A stretch of DNA of 64,000 nt from Gnetum montanum (GCA_015680685.1 MNCI01007621.1:564079-628078), one strand, 5' to 3'. Positions 33,809-46,032 are shown, numbered from the stretch's first letter. The notes: generated by a model not told the origin, from the sequence alone. Program-made: numbers and translations.

Positions 33809-36800
33809 TTATGTTTTCATGGGATCCTTAGGTTTGTGGATAAGTAGGACCCCAGAAGGAAAGGTTTCAAAAATAATATAAGGTCCCTGCCATAGTGTTT
33901 GAAACTTAGTACATTGCAGTACATGTGTGGGGTTCCAGTAGAGTACCTTATCTCCATGTTGAAATGTTACCTTTTGAATCCTAAGATCATGACGTTTTTT
34001 ATTATAGGCCTTGTATATTTCATTTGATGATAGGGCTACTAGTCGATTTTCATCTAGCACATTCAAATTGATAAGTCATTCTCATTATGCTAATGATAAG
34101 TCCAGGCCCTAGTCACTGGTGGTAGCTAGTGTTCAGAGTTCTGCCTAAACTGGAAGTTTTGGTAGCTTCCCGCACACTAACTCGTAAGGAGAGTAGCCTA
34201 TAGGAAGTTTCCACGTTGAACGATAAGCCCAGAGGGCATCATTAAGTTTCATGCTCCAATCCCTCCTATATTTGCTAATGGTCCTAGTTAGGATCTTTGT
34301 AATCTCCCTATTTGTGACTTTGTCTTGCCTGTTGGCTTGGGGGTGACAGGGTGTTGTAAATTCATGTTTGACCGTCAAGTGCTACATTAGTTTATGAAAA
34401 GTATTGCCTATAAAGTGAGTTCCATTATCTGAAATGTGTGCACGTGGCACCGTAAACTTGTTCACGATTTGCTGTTGGACAAATCGTGACAGTAGTTGAG
34501 GAACACTTGGTGACAGCTATTGCCTCTGCCCACTTGGTACAGTAGTTTACTGCAATGATGATATATGTCATTCCATTGGACATGGGTGTGATGGGACCCA
34601 TGAAGTTGATGCCCCAAATATCAAAGGGTTCTAGTGGCTGGATCCATTGTTGAGGTCTTTCCATTCATGTTGTCATTCCACCATCTCTCTAACATTGTTC
34701 ACAAGAGCAGATGAACCATTAAGCATCTCTGAAGAGTGTAGGCTAGTAATATCTTGTAAGCAGGATTTTAATGGTTGTGTGTCATCCAGCATAGTGGCCC
34801 CCACAAGGGCCTTCATGAGCATCTTGAAGAACACATAGTTTATCCTCATTAGGGATGCACCATCAAACCAAGCCATCTGTGCACACCTTGTAAAGGTGTC
34901 TGTTGATTTCCATGAAGTGCTTGGCCCTATGAAGAAACTATTGTTTCTTTCGATGATCCCACTCCTTTGGAAATTCTTGTGTTGAGAGATAAGTAAGGAT
35001 GTCACTAAACCAAGTTGATCCTATGGGTGTTTCCTTGGCGATTGGTCCAGCAAAGAGGAGTTCATTTGGAAATTGGTCGGAGAGTGGCTCCTCCTCCTCT
35101 GTGCTGTCCCATCGTAAATGAGATAAGTGGTTAGCAACCACATTCTCAGTTCCCTTTTTGTCCACCATAGTAAGATCGAATTCTTGAAGGATCACGAGCC
35201 ACCATATGATACAGGGACTTACTGTTAGTTTGTTCATAAGGAACCAGATGGCACTATGGTTAGTATGTATAAACACCTTGTATCTGAGCACATAGTGTCG
35301 AAACATTTCCAAGGTGAACACCACCACCATCAATTCCTTTTTGGTGGTGGTGTAATTGATTTGAGCAACCATAATGCTTTAGCTGGCACAGTGGAGGTAA
35401 TATGGATGTCGCTGGTCATCCAACTATGTGAGCACAACTCCCAATGCATAATTAGATGCATTTTCCATGATGTGAAATGATCTGGACCAGTCGAGTGCCC
35501 ATAGAGTTAGAGTCTCTATGAGTCTCTATTTTGGTGTTTGGAATGCAAACTCACATTCCCTAGTCCAAACAAACAGAGCATCCTTCTTTGTTAGTTCTAC
35601 CAACGACTTGGTGATCTTTGAGAAATTCTCGATGAAGCATCAATAATAACTATTGTGTCCAAGGAATGACTGGACATCTTTTACAGTGCTTGGTTGAGTG
35701 GTGATTCCTTAGATGATCCTAATTTTTTTAGGGTCTACACCAATCCCTACTTGTGAAATTCGATGCAACAGAACAATGCCCTATTGGACCATCAAGTGAC
35801 TCTTTTGCCAATTGAGCTGTAAATTTGTTTTCACACATCTTTTTAAACTTGCTCAAGGCAGTTTTAAGGCTTGTTCAAATGTTGCTCCATAGGCAGAGAA
35901 GTCATTCATGAAAAATTCTACCCCATTGCCAATTTGTTGCTAAAAGATGCTGAGGCCGAGGTGTTGGAATGTTGCAAGTGCATTGCATAGGCCAAAGGGC
36001 ATCTTCTTATATGCGAAAGTCCCCCATGGACTTGTAAATGTTGTCTTGGCCTGGTCTTTGAGCATGATTTGGATTTGGTTATAGCCACTATAATCGTCCA
36101 AAATGCTATAGTAACAATGCCCTGCAATAGTATCCAACACTTGATCCACAAATGAAAGTGAGAAGTGATCATTGAAGGTTTCCATATTTAGTAGTCAGAA
36201 ATCTATACAGAATCTCCATTTTTCACCCTTCTTTAGCACTATAATGAGTGGGTTGACCGATTCGTTATCCGCAATGAAATAGATGAACCCTACTTTCAGC
36301 AATTGTTCAATTTCATCCTTGACGATCTGCTTCTGGCATACCCTTAATCATCTTTGCGGTTGTCGTCGTGGCTTCATGGAGGGGTCAATATAGATCCAAT
36401 GTTGGCATACCCTAGGGTCAACTCCAGTTAGTTCAAGATATGACCATGCAAAAGTAACCACCCATTTGTTCACCATATTTAGAAATCTCTTCTTTTGTTC
36501 AAGAGCAAGAGTAGCATTGATGATTACTGGCTTGTTATTCTGCAAGAAGGCATACTCCAAATTGGTTGGTAATGGTTTCAGTTCTAGAGGCTCTTGTCAA
36601 AAGCTTTCAAGGATCTGTAGCTTTCCCTAATCATCACTGTCATCAATAGCAAAGACTTGTTGATGGACCTTTTCCAATTTTTCCATGCTTTCCATATAGG
36701 CACATACAAGGCCCTTAGATGGTTCCATGCATAGAGTGCTGCTATTAAAGTCAACAGTCAGCCACTGGGTGCCTTCTTGATTCATGGCTACTGCATATAG

Positions 36801-37540
36801 ACATCATTGAATTTTTGATTCTTCAGCACACTGACTACATGCTTAAATGGATTCTTGCTTAATGGACCAAAGTTGTTGCACATAGTTGCACCTAAAGTCA
36901 TTGTAAGCGATAAATGGGACAGGCTTCTTCTCAATCTTTCCGAAAGGATTTTCTTTTGGAATTTTGAGGGAAAGATCTCAAAGTCCCAATTGTGCATCCA
37001 CTATGCTGAGCCAAGCTCTTCCCATTATGATTGGGAAATTCCCCTTGTAATTATCAACCCAGATTACCAGGAAGTCAATAGGATAGGACCACCCACAAAC
37101 AATGGTCACGATATCTTCTACCAATCCTAAGGGAACAGTTATGGATTGGTCTATCAACTTGAGTCAAATGTTGCTTTTCTTTATCGAGGGTAGGTTCCAG
37201 GTCTTGTACATATCATGTGAAATAAAATTGATCCCTGACCCCGAATCCAAGAGAGCTTTGCATGGCTCATTTCCTACCACTTGAAGGTATATGGGGAGAC
37301 TCCCCGAATCAGTCAATTTCCAAGGAAGATGACCTACCTTTATCTAGTCCATCACAGCATATGTTAGCATGACAGTTTGTACTTTGGAGGGTGTTTGGCT
37401 TGAAGGTTGCTCAAAGGGTTGAATGGTGGAGGCGATTAGAGGTTCAGAGGCACTGGCCACAAGTGAATGTGAAGGTATGTTTGGGATATTGGGCCAGAAT
37501 AAAGGGCATTTCTATGGTTTTGATTCTGGTCCACTCGGTT
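33809..37540 (-). pseudogene. pol of element C (protease-RT-RNase H-integrase)
   Basis: Protease near 36800-37400 with intact D-S-G (37236-37247) and FPIIMGRAW. Reverse transcriptase about 35700-36560: LDDYSGYNQIQI, PFGLCNALATFQ, and the catalytic box reads FMND (35901-35912) instead of FMDD. RNase H about 34940-35500: INYTTTKKELMVVVFTLEMF, then ENVVANHLSHLRWD. Integrase about 33800-34860: YIIIAVNYCTKWAEAIAV (the first catalytic Asp is Asn), QDKVTNREITKIL with Lys (34319-34321) at the expected Glu, and C-terminal HGDKVLYWNPTHVLQ. Many stops. The same domain order and wording as A and B confirm one family. Confidence 0.9.
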
Positions 37541-37559
37541 AAGAAGTCGGTTGTAAGTT

Positions 37560-39880
37560 AACAACCCTCATGGCATTACATTGTTGTGGCTGTGGTGGTA
37601 TCTCTCCCTACATAGGTGGAGCAGGAGGTAGCTCAATGGGGGCTTGATGAGTAGGTATGATAGAAGAATGTGACAGAGGATAGTATAGATGTGGGTTCTT
37701 CCCCTAGGTGATGGAGACTGTGTTCAGAAGTATTTCGAGGGATAGTAATGATTTTGAAATGGCGCGTGACTAGAAGAGTCCCGCTAGGAGATTGGTTGTT
37801 AAATGTAGTACCCATAAGGATCTGACTACCGGTAAGGATATTGCTGCCTTGGAGGTGGCATCCTCCACGATTGTGGATGTTGCCATTGCTGGCAATACTC
37901 ATAAGGTTGTGGCGGCACCCCACTTGGATAATATCCTTGTTGCTAGTGGAACTACCTGGGATTACTTTGTGGATAAGGAAATCTTCACGGTGTTTGCCTT
38001 TTTGCCAAACAAGGATTCAACGCATACACCCCAGACTCTTGTAAATGTGACACCACCAGGCAACACCCCTTAGGATGTTCGTACTGGCATATGTCACATT
38101 CATCATCCTCCTCTGTGTTAGAGTCTATAACCCATTCTGCCACAACAACTTTGCCCTTACCTTTATGGTAGGCACGTTCAGCTTCTCTTCTCCTCTACCG
38201 ATCTCGATCATTACTTCGCTCTTTGGATTCCTCTACGATTTTCAGGATACTTTGGAACTTTTCAACTAAACAATCCCACATCTTGTCAACCTTGGCCAAA
38301 ATTTCAGAGGCAAATTTTTGTATGGGCAAGGTTTTTCGATTCACCGCTGCATCTAATGGTGATTCTTCCTCCTCTTCACAAAATTGGACTTCCTTTTTTT
38401 AGATGGAAGGGTCCTGATTATATTTTTCTACACTTTCTTTTTTTCTTAGTTCCCCTTCCTCTTTGGCCACTTGCTTAATGAGGCACTGTAGTTGATGGAC
38501 CCTTAATTCAAATAGTTGTCCTTGAGCGTAAATTCCCAGGGTCTTTCTTATTTCAAAGCAGAGCCCATCTATGATATGGCAGAGTTGTTCCCACTAAGAG
38601 TAGCCATGACGAGAGCATTGATGTAATAATGAGTAATATCTTCTCATGGTTACATCCAAGGGTTCATGACCACCTTGTTTCCACCCTTGAATCTACCATC
38701 TCAGGTTAGCCACTCTAGAGTAGGTTTGGTATTTATCATTGAAAATTTCCAGCATCATACTCCATCATCTAATTAATTCTGGTTCCAAAGATTGGTACTA
38801 GCTTTCTACTTCCTTGATGAGTATTCGGGGAAACAACTTGAGTTTTTGCCAATCATTGTCTATATTTTGCATGGTGCAAGCATCATGAAATGCTTGCAAT
38901 TGAGTTTGTGGATCAGAATTATATCCCCTTTCAAATTTGGGGATATTGCTCATGTCAAGGCACTTGATCCAACTATCTTTCAAGTGCCTACTAGGTATTT
39001 GAACTGCCTCAGCTATGTTAAGCATGCTTCGAGTAGCCAGTAGTGGTTCATCCAAGTCATAGTCTTGTTGATGGCCATGATGTCTGTGGTGATTTTGGCT
39101 ACCTCTCCTTTCTTGATAGTGAGACTTGTGTGATTGGTCACGCTTTTCCTCATGTCATCCCTGTCGGTCCTTGTGATCCCATTAGTCTTTTTGATCGCCA
39201 TCACCCCGATCCTTCCTACTACAGTTGCGATTGGAGTTAGAACTTGGTGAAGACAAGGTTGAACGAGAAGATGGAGAAGAGGGAGGAGAACTTCCACCAC
39301 CTTGGTGTTGATCTCCTCCTCTACTGTGATAATGACCCTGATCTTCATGTCCATATTTCCCTTTTCCACGATCTTTCTTGCATGATCCCTCATCATCCTG
39401 AGGCTCCCGGTCACTTGATTGTTTACTTTGAATGATGGATTGGAAGATCTTATGCATCGGAGGAGGTTCGAACAAATGGGAATCATGAAAAATAAGTTCC
39501 TCATCGTCACATGGGTCCTACAAGAACAAAGGGTTACTAAATTGTTTTCCCTTTATGTGTTCATGGCATTTCACATGCTATTGGTCCCATGCACGTTGTG
39601 CCTCATTAGGACGATAGTTTCAGTAGTCATGATCCTCCATGATGTATTCCACACTACAGTCCTAAATGCCCAGTCTAGCAAGAGTTTGAAGTAGCATTCC
39701 AAGAACCAATCGATCAAGAGGTAATATGATGTTACCCTCCATATCCCGCCATCGTAGATGCTCATCCTGATGCAGGATAAAGATGAAGTTGGGGATATAC
39801 TTTTCTAGATGTGCGTATACCACCCAAAATTCTTGCGACACTGGTGGGTTGGATCCTTCTTGCCTATGAGAAGAAGACAT
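37560..39880 (-). pseudogene. gag of element C
   Basis: Start ATG at 39878-39880: MSSSHRQEGSNPP, then HLEKYIPNFIFILHQDEHL and RWRDMEGNIILP (39662-39880). A charged H/G/D-rich segment follows (39180-39480), then the capsid core at 38798-39055 (IPKFERGYNSDPQTQLQAFH, QNIDNDWQKLKLFP). Near 38060-38110 lies CDICQYEHPKGCC, the same unusual Cys/His motif as element B, followed by SHLQESGVYA. A Q/P/Y-rich tail (WQHPQSWRMPPPRQ) lies at about 37800-37920. Start codon intact, unlike element A; several stops and frameshifts further on. The region between 37600 and 37560 leads into protease without a clear stop/start boundary. Confidence 0.85.
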
Positions 39881-40026
39881 ATTTTATGTTAGCTAACAAC
39901 TAAACTGGTGTGCCTTATTCTTTTTCTTAAACCACCTAGCATGTTTAGATTTCACTATCCTGGGTTTATTTCAATGAAGTGAATGATGATCTTGCTAAGA
40001 CTAGATAGTGCATGTAAGACTAACAG

Positions 40027-40044
40027 TCCCTGGCAATGGCACCA
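40027..40044 (-). promoter_or_regulatory. Primer-binding site of element C, tRNA-Asp type
   Basis: Minus strand TGGTGCCATTGCCAGGGA, one base from the LTR; three transitions away from the perfect tRNA-Asp complement. Confidence 0.88.
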
Positions 40045-40045
40045 A

Positions 40046-40916
40046 TGATGAGCGGTGAGGTACCCCTATGCCCAACTATACAAATCACGGGAGTTCACGT
40101 GTGACTCGGTCGAATTTCGTAGACTACAAGCACTTACGTACATTGAATTCTAGCCAACAAAACCTTAGTTAGAACAGTCATTGTCTTCCCAATCTCACCT
40201 ATCATATTTGAAAGCGATGGTTGAGTGAGATTGAGGCAAATGATTTTTATCAGTTTTCTTTTTATCTTTAAAGGTCTAACTCTTTTAATGTAGGAAATGG
40301 AAAGTTGTGTAAATTGTAATAGTTCTACTCTAATGCTGAACTCTTCCTAGCATAAGCAATCGATCCCATCTTCCATGCACATCCTAAGCATATCCTAACC
40401 ACTACTGGGTTACCAGATGTTAAGCATCACTAGGTTACCAAGTGTCTAATATATGTTCGAGATGGTCATGCCTATGGTTCTCATAAAATATGAAAAGGAC
40501 AATAAACATAAAGCAATAATAATAAAGGACTTTGGAATGCTTAAAAAGTCAAAATATTAAAGTGCTTTAATGCTTAAGTAATTAAATCCAAATGCTACAA
40601 GGAATATTCAACACCAATGGGCTCAGGTACATTAGCGCTCGAATAAAGAGCCATACACCTTTCTCACACTTGTTGCGAGCACTTGGAAAATATTCTAACT
40701 TACATGAAAACAAACTGCAAGGGCTTCGATACAACTACCAAAAAGATGTCATAAATGCTGCGGGTACACGCATATTTATAGTAAGAGATAGACTTTGCAT
40801 TAATGGGGTTGCGTTAACGCATGGATGAATACGTTGACGAGGTCACGTCAACGTGGCCACATCAACGAGGCTCCATTACCATGGCCTAGTCGACGTATCA
40901 ACTGAACACTTCATCA
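40046..40916 (-). repeat. 5' LTR of element C
   Basis: 871 bp; plus-strand ends TGATGAGC and TTCATCA. Minus-strand TATA box TATAAATA at 40773-40780. U3 (40790-40916) carries ACGTGGCCAC, GTCGACGTAT and GTTAACGC-type inverted motifs. Confidence 0.92.
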
Positions 40917-40921
40917 ATATC
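40917..40921. repeat. Target-site duplication of element C, right copy
   Basis: ATATC, identical to 27723-27727. Confidence 0.92.
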
Positions 40922-41012
40922 AAACTATAAATAATGGTGAATAAAAGTATAAATTCAATCAAAATAATGATGCATGGTTGTAGATACCTTATGGAATTTG
41001 GGTTAATATACT

Positions 41013-41611
41013 ATGATATTTTATGCACTTGCTACAATGGAGGCGGCCTGGATATCACTCGAAGGTGATATTGGTGCTATGGAGGTTAGGTTTAACAAGG
41101 CAATTGCGGTCGATGCCAAGATTTGTGTATCAGTGGAGGAGACAAAGGATGATGCAAGAACCTCCATTTCTCAAGGTGATGTAAAGGGATACAAGGAGTG
41201 CATGGGAAACTTATCGAAGGGCTAGATTGAATGAGAAAATAGGAACTTTTGGAGAGGTTGATTGTAAAGGGATGGTGCAAGAAGAGGGGTTTCAGACACA
41301 AATGGAAGTTGCTTGCTAGCTTATTGCAAATTAGGCAAGGGTTGAAGAGAGAGAAAAATGCCAAGATTGGTGGTAGAAGATGCGCACTAAGAGTTAGAGG
41401 GAGGCAAATGCTCAAAAAATTCGTGACTTGTAGCAAATGGAGGATTTGTTGGGGAGACATCGTGAGAAACTACAACAATTGATGGACTCCAACTATCAAA
41501 GTTGGAAAAGTGTCATGTTGCATGAAGAGACCAGGTCCCAAGCACCACCAACAAACTGGGAAGGGGTGGATGATACAAGTTGTACTACAACAAGTGTGCT
41601 AAAGGAATAGT
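41013..41611 (+). pseudogene. Unrecognised coiled-coil gene fragment
   Basis: Three plus-strand pieces in shifting frames look like one decayed coding region. 41013-41225 (MEAAWISLEGDIGAMEVRFN, acidic, heptad-like). 41249-41400 (LLERLIVKGWCKK, LLASLLQIRQGLKRE). 41422-41611 in one frame with a single internal TAG: QMEDLLGRHREKLQQLMDSN, then YQSWKSVMLHEETRSQ and NWEGVDD, ending at TAG 41609-41611. The composition and heptads suggest a coiled-coil protein. I do not recognise the family. It begins just right of element C's target site, so it could be part of the host DNA or an unknown element. No retroelement enzyme is associated. Confidence 0.45.
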
Positions 41612-42760
41612 CTATTTCTACCTAGGGTCAAGCCTTGCACTAGGGTCAAGTCTTCGTAGGGTTAATACTCACACCAATACTTTTGTTTAGTGGGTCACAT
41701 TTACCATATTGTGTAAGCAAGTGTTTTGTATATGTGTGTGTGTATAACTTTATAAATAACCATGTTAACTATATGTCTTATGTATATTTATAATCATTCT
41801 TTAAAGTTCTAGAATAATTAACATTGGTATTTCAATGTATGCTACAATGACCTTGGTCTTCAACTAGAATTAGAATATTTAATCATTGACAATATTTTTT
41901 AATTAATACCATAATTGCACAGAGGTGACCTTTTTGCTATTTTATGCATAAGCAGAAGCACTTGTTAAGCACTTCATCAAGTTCCAATGTATTCAAAGTG
42001 ATGGTATTATCATATAATATAACTTGGTTATGTTTTTGACTTGGCCTAAGATGCCATGATTTTTGTTGAAAGTCAAATTACTTCATCATTGGAATTCCAC
42101 ATGTCTTGATTATCTTGACAGAGAATGTATAAGTTTAACATCTCTAGTAAACCACTAATATTTTTGTGCACCAAGATGCATCATATTTTCATTGCTTGAG
42201 AAAGATATATTAATGCACAAGAAACCATAATGAATGGGAAAAAAGAAAAAAAGAAAAAAAGACAAATGGGACAAGGAAATGATGTGATGGAAGACATGAA
42301 AAAACCAAAACGAATGCATACATTGTAAAACAACAAAATATTGTTTGTGCAAAATGTGTAAAAAACAAATGCCTTAATCCACAAATCCCATGCACCATAA
42401 AACACACACATGTTCATTGGGTTCTTCCTAAGCCTCTATTTATCACTAATTGGGAAGTAAACAAACTATTTAGGTAGCACATAATTAGCTGAATGTATAC
42501 AACTATTCTTGAATGCAAGCATGAAATGTTTGAGAATGCTACGATGTCACATGACTTTGCTAAAATATGTGTCCAACTTTAATTAAGTTATAAAACTCTA
42601 GTTAAGTTAACAAATTTTAGTTAAGTTGTTTTGGTGTATTTAATGCAACCAACCACCTTGAACCATTAATATGCCAAAATTACGTTATCATTTCCCCTAT
42701 AATTAAGAATTAGCTGAAAACCAGAAAAAAGGCTACCTCAATTAATTAACCTTGTTTTGA
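41612..42760. other. AT-rich stretch without a recognised gene
   Basis: Contains a short duplicated phrase (CTAGGGTCAAG at about 41621 and 41641), a (TG)n run near 41734 and an A/G-rich run at 42238-42262. Minus-strand frames at 42155-42417 are translations of that low-complexity DNA. Confidence 0.5.
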
Positions 42761-42764
42761 TGCC

Positions 42765-43745
42765 ATATCTGAATTTAAGATTTACAAAAAGTAATTCATT
42801 GAGAATTTATGAGTACAATGATACAATGATGGGATAGATAATTAATAAACCAATAGTTAATAAACAATACAAGTTGAATATAAGTGTAAGAGCTAAAAAT
42901 AAGTTAATCAACAATATAATAATACATAGTGAGTTTAGAAGGCATATAAAAAGGGATACATCAATTATGACATGTTAGAATTTAAGATTTACAGGAACAA
43001 GTTGATTGAAGATTTATGAATATAATGATAAAATAGAGGGTTAGATAATTCATAAACCCCTTTTTCTAGAAAAAAGTCCAGATTTATTAAAAGTAAAAAG
43101 AGTACAAAGCAACCTAAAGGCACGCAACAATCAGGAAAAAATTGAAAAATTTGTCGTCCCTATCGCCTAGAGAAGAAACCACGGGCACCCAAAAACCAGA
43201 GTAGAAGGACAAAGGCAGAAACCTTTAGCCCAAGATCAAGCACAAAAATAGAACAACCGAAGACACCCCAAAAAGCCAAGAACATAGCCAGCACCATAGG
43301 GAACCCCCCAAACCCAATGACGGACGCTTCCACCCCACCAGTTACATTCGATATGGACTCTACGTATTGAGGGTGGACTGTACCCCCAAGTCAAATCACC
43401 ATATGGCCAAACTTGATTTCCGATGAAACTGGAACAAGAGCCGCTGGCACAACATACCCACCATCGATTTCATTGTAGGGGAAGGACAACACCCCCTGCC
43501 CCAAAAAAATTAAAAAAACCATTGACACCCAATTACCGATCCACCCGTCACAATCATGATGCCCTTGATGAGTGAACCTAGAGATCCCAAAGAATTTATC
43601 GATTTTGACAACCTCCGTAACCCTAACGATCCTTGTGCTCTCGGCAACTACGACGGAGTCTTCCCATCAACAATTTGAATATAATCCTAAGAGCCAAAAA
43701 TGAGATAAACAATAATATAACAATCCATGGTAAGTTTGAAGGATA
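42765..43745. repeat. Diverged ~190-bp tandem duplication, second copy split by an insertion
   Basis: Copy 1, about 42770-42960: GAATTTAAGATTTACA...GAATTTATGAGTACAATG...GATAATTAATAAACC...AAGTTGAATATAAG...AGAGCTAAAAATAAG. Copy 2 starts near 42978 with the same phrases, stops after GATAATTCATAAACC at 43058, and resumes with AATTTGAATATAATCC at about 43670. The two copies are clearly diverged, so the duplication is old; the insertion came later. Confidence 0.7.
43059..43668 (-). mobile_element. ~610-bp insertion, probable 5'-truncated non-LTR retroelement
   Basis: GC-richer block than its surroundings, exactly interrupting the second copy of a tandem duplication. On the minus strand it ends with CTTTGTACTCTTTTTAC, TTTTAATAAATCTGGAC and TTTTTTCTAGAAAAAGG, which looks like a LINE 3' end with an AATAAA-type signal. 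No protein domain is readable in the 600 bp and I could not find a convincing target duplication, so the class is an inference. Confidence 0.5.
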
Positions 43746-44550
43746 ACACCAAATGAATAACAATTATATACAATAGTCAACCATGATATTGAACCATCAT
43801 CTCTAATATAAGATGCTCATGGTTATAATAGTAAGAGAGTAAACACCTAAAGAATGCAATCAGTGTTGCCAACACAATTGTTGTAATAAATTTAAGGAAT
43901 GATAACATACATCTACTATTGCACAACTACCTGTTAAACAATGTACACAAGAGACTATACTGAGCCCTTTTATCCTTAATTGAAAGAAGAGTTACAACCA
44001 CTCACTAATCATAGTTATTGATGATGCATAAATTTAGTTATAAGCAACCTTTTTTGAAAACATTTTTAAAGATCCTAACACCTACAACATCTCCTATATG
44101 GGTACAAAAACCCAAGAAAAGTCTCAGAGTGAAACATGTGGACACTTATAAAAGTTTGTAATAATTATACTTGGGATAAAATATATAGAGGAAAAAGGTA
44201 ATCCCTAAAGTTATGAAACTAGGAATCATAATGATTTGTTATGTTGATATTTGTAAACACTAACTAGGAAAAAATACATAAAGGTATTGTGCATTGACTA
44301 CTGAAAATGAAAGCAAGCTATAAGAAATAATAGAAAACAAATTTTAACATATTTGAAATGTTCTAATATTGCACAAGCAGTAACAAAAAAGTAATGTTGA
44401 ATATTGATATCTTTTTTTTGATAAATTAAATTTAAGTGTATTTGACATGAAATGAAGTTTTATTATGTTTGAAAACCCATAGGATCTACTGGACAAATAT
44501 TACATTTTCATGAAAAATAAAGATAGACCCTACAAATTGACCAAGCACTA
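43746..44550. other. AT-rich stretch without a recognised gene
   Basis: No open frame of note and no repeat boundary seen; the right part may be eroded 3' sequence of the LINE ORF2 remnant that follows. Confidence 0.4.
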
Positions 44551-44559
44551 GTGAGAGCA

Positions 44560-45425
44560 TCATAAACAAACCATATATGTTTTTTGTTGTAACATTATAA
44601 TGCTATTTCCAATATGTTGTCATAGCATATGAAAGAAACACATGTAACTCATATTCAAGGGCTCCTAATATACACAACCTACAAATGTGTTCTTCTTAGG
44701 GAAGTTGAATCCATCTTTTGCTTTCAATTCTACGATGATAAGAACTTAAGTGAAGCTTGCTAATAGCATTCTGATACTTGATGGAAATAGCAATTGAGAG
44801 ATAGTGAGCTTCTACATGTAGTTTATTATATCTAATATGGTGTAAATAAAATTGCCTTTTACCTTCCACATTAGTTGACATCTTTGTTAAATCCTTTTAC
44901 TTGACTAGTTGGCAAATATGCTTAGGATTTTGTTGCATGTTCTCCCAAGAGATATTTCATTTTCTCAATTATTGCATCCCCTGAAAATACTAACTGTGGT
45001 CTCGCAAATCCTCAAGAACTACTTTAGAGAATTTGTCTTGGCTTGAGATATGCAAGCTAGGAGTGTATGTAATAAATTGACACAAGGCTTATATTTTTAA
45101 AGGTTATAAATCACATTCACACAATAACATTGAGTAAGGTGTTTGCCCCTTCACCTTTAACTCATTGAAAAGAAAAGTTTTTTGTACTTTTTCAATATAT
45201 TTTAAAATTTTAGCATTGAGCCCATTCCCAAACAACATATCCATATAATACATTTGGATAGATGATAGTTTAAAAAAATTGTTTTCTAACCTTTCCAAGC
45301 CGAAAGGCCTAAATCCTTACACTTGTTTTTGAAAGCATACAATGCCTTGAAACCTCCTGCTATTTTTTCTTTGATGCACTTCCCCCACATGTAATTGTTC
45401 ATATAAATGAGATCCAAATATTTAA
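44560..45425 (-). pseudogene. C-terminal remnant of a LINE ORF2, minus strand
   Basis: Minus-strand pieces match the C-terminal third of non-LTR reverse transcriptases common in conifers and mosses. FKYLDLIYMNNYMWGKCIKE and GGFKALYAFKNKCKDLGLS lie at about 45290-45425 (the FKYLG...I..RI motif after the RT core). KILKYIEKVQKTFL and LKVKGQTPYSMLL lie at 45104-45230. AHYLSIAISIKYQNAISKLH and RRIESKRWIQLP lie at 44696-44830 (compare LRxAxxRHRLETGRW), then a Cys-poor remnant of the terminal zinc-binding region near 44640. Stops separate the pieces. The RT core itself is not recognisable to the right. Different LINE family from the one at 23251. Confidence 0.6.
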
Positions 45426-45429
45426 AAGA

Positions 45430-45750
45430 ATCTACTAAATACAATAACACAATCAAGAATAATTGGAAATAGATTATGGAAATGTAAACTAGCTAAGGAT
45501 GTTGTTGCTGATTGAGAATAGATTGATTTTGAAATTAAATAGATAAAGTAAAGGTAAAACTAAGATGAACATAATATAAATTTATGAATAAAATAGAAAG
45601 TTTTAATGTTCATATGTGAAATTCAATAGTTTTACTAAGCAACATTTTGCATTGAAAGTTGATATATTCCGAACATAACATAAACTATGATGAGGACTAA
45701 AGCTCATTAACTCACACTAAAGACCCTTTAAAAAGGGAAAGATTGAAGCC
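45430..45750. other. AT-rich stretch without a recognised gene
   Basis: Where the RT core of the adjacent LINE would be expected; no motif is readable. Confidence 0.4.
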
Positions 45751-45808
45751 AAAAAAAAAAAAAAAAAAAAGGAAAGTGGAACCCAAAAAAAAAAAAAAAA
45801 AAAAAAAA
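45751..45808. repeat. Two adjacent A homopolymers (20 and 24 bases)
   Basis: 45751-45770 and 45785-45808, separated by GGAAAGTGGAACCC. The flanking phrases GATTGAAGCC and GGTTGC do not reveal a target duplication. Possibly tails of retroposed sequences. Confidence 0.8.
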
Positions 45809-45827
45809 CATAGGTTGCTTAGCTCAC

Positions 45828-46018
45828 TATAGAGCCCCGAATTTCATCTACAACGTGAATTATCGCTTGCCCCAACTTGGCTGCCCGTACCTCCAATAGG
45901 TATACCTCTTCTAGCATGTCTTTCCGTTGGACCACCTTGTCTTTTGGGAGTTGCCTAAAAAACTCTTCATTGAAATAGAGACCAACCTCAATCTCCTCCT
46001 CCTAAATTTCTAACAATC
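45828..46018 (-). other. Short minus-strand open frame of unknown nature
   Basis: About 55 codons read open on the minus strand from 45997 to the stop near 45829: EEEIEVGLYFNEEFFRQLPK, then DKVVQRKDMLEEVYLLEVRA. Charged, helix-prone, no upstream ATG other than an internal Met. GC content is higher than around it. It may be the end of a decayed gene; I do not recognise it. Confidence 0.3.
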
Positions 46019-46032
46019 TAAACTAGTCTAAC

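Larger units (their letters stand above)
27728..40916 (-). mobile_element. Complete Athila-like Ty3/gypsy element C with accessory ORF
   Basis: 13,189-bp element on the minus strand. Reading from 40916 downward: 5' LTR, tRNA-Asp primer-binding site, gag, protease, RT, RNase H, integrase, a ~2.2-kb untranslated region containing U3-like promoter sequence, a ~2.7-kb accessory ORF, polypurine tract and 3' LTR. Perfect ATATC duplications flank it. It inserted at the 3' side of the LINE. LTR halves differ visibly (roughly one base in ten, by eye), with many CG versus TG/CA differences. It is about 3.3 kb longer than element B, mainly because B lacks the accessory ORF. Confidence 0.95.

Noticed and set aside
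39013-39510. 165-codon minus-strand frame
   Set aside because: Overlaps gag of element C in another frame; the other frame (39182-39475) shows the H/G/D-rich gag pattern shared with element B.
41729-41745. (TG)n microsatellite
   Set aside because: Too short and ordinary to report as a feature of interest.
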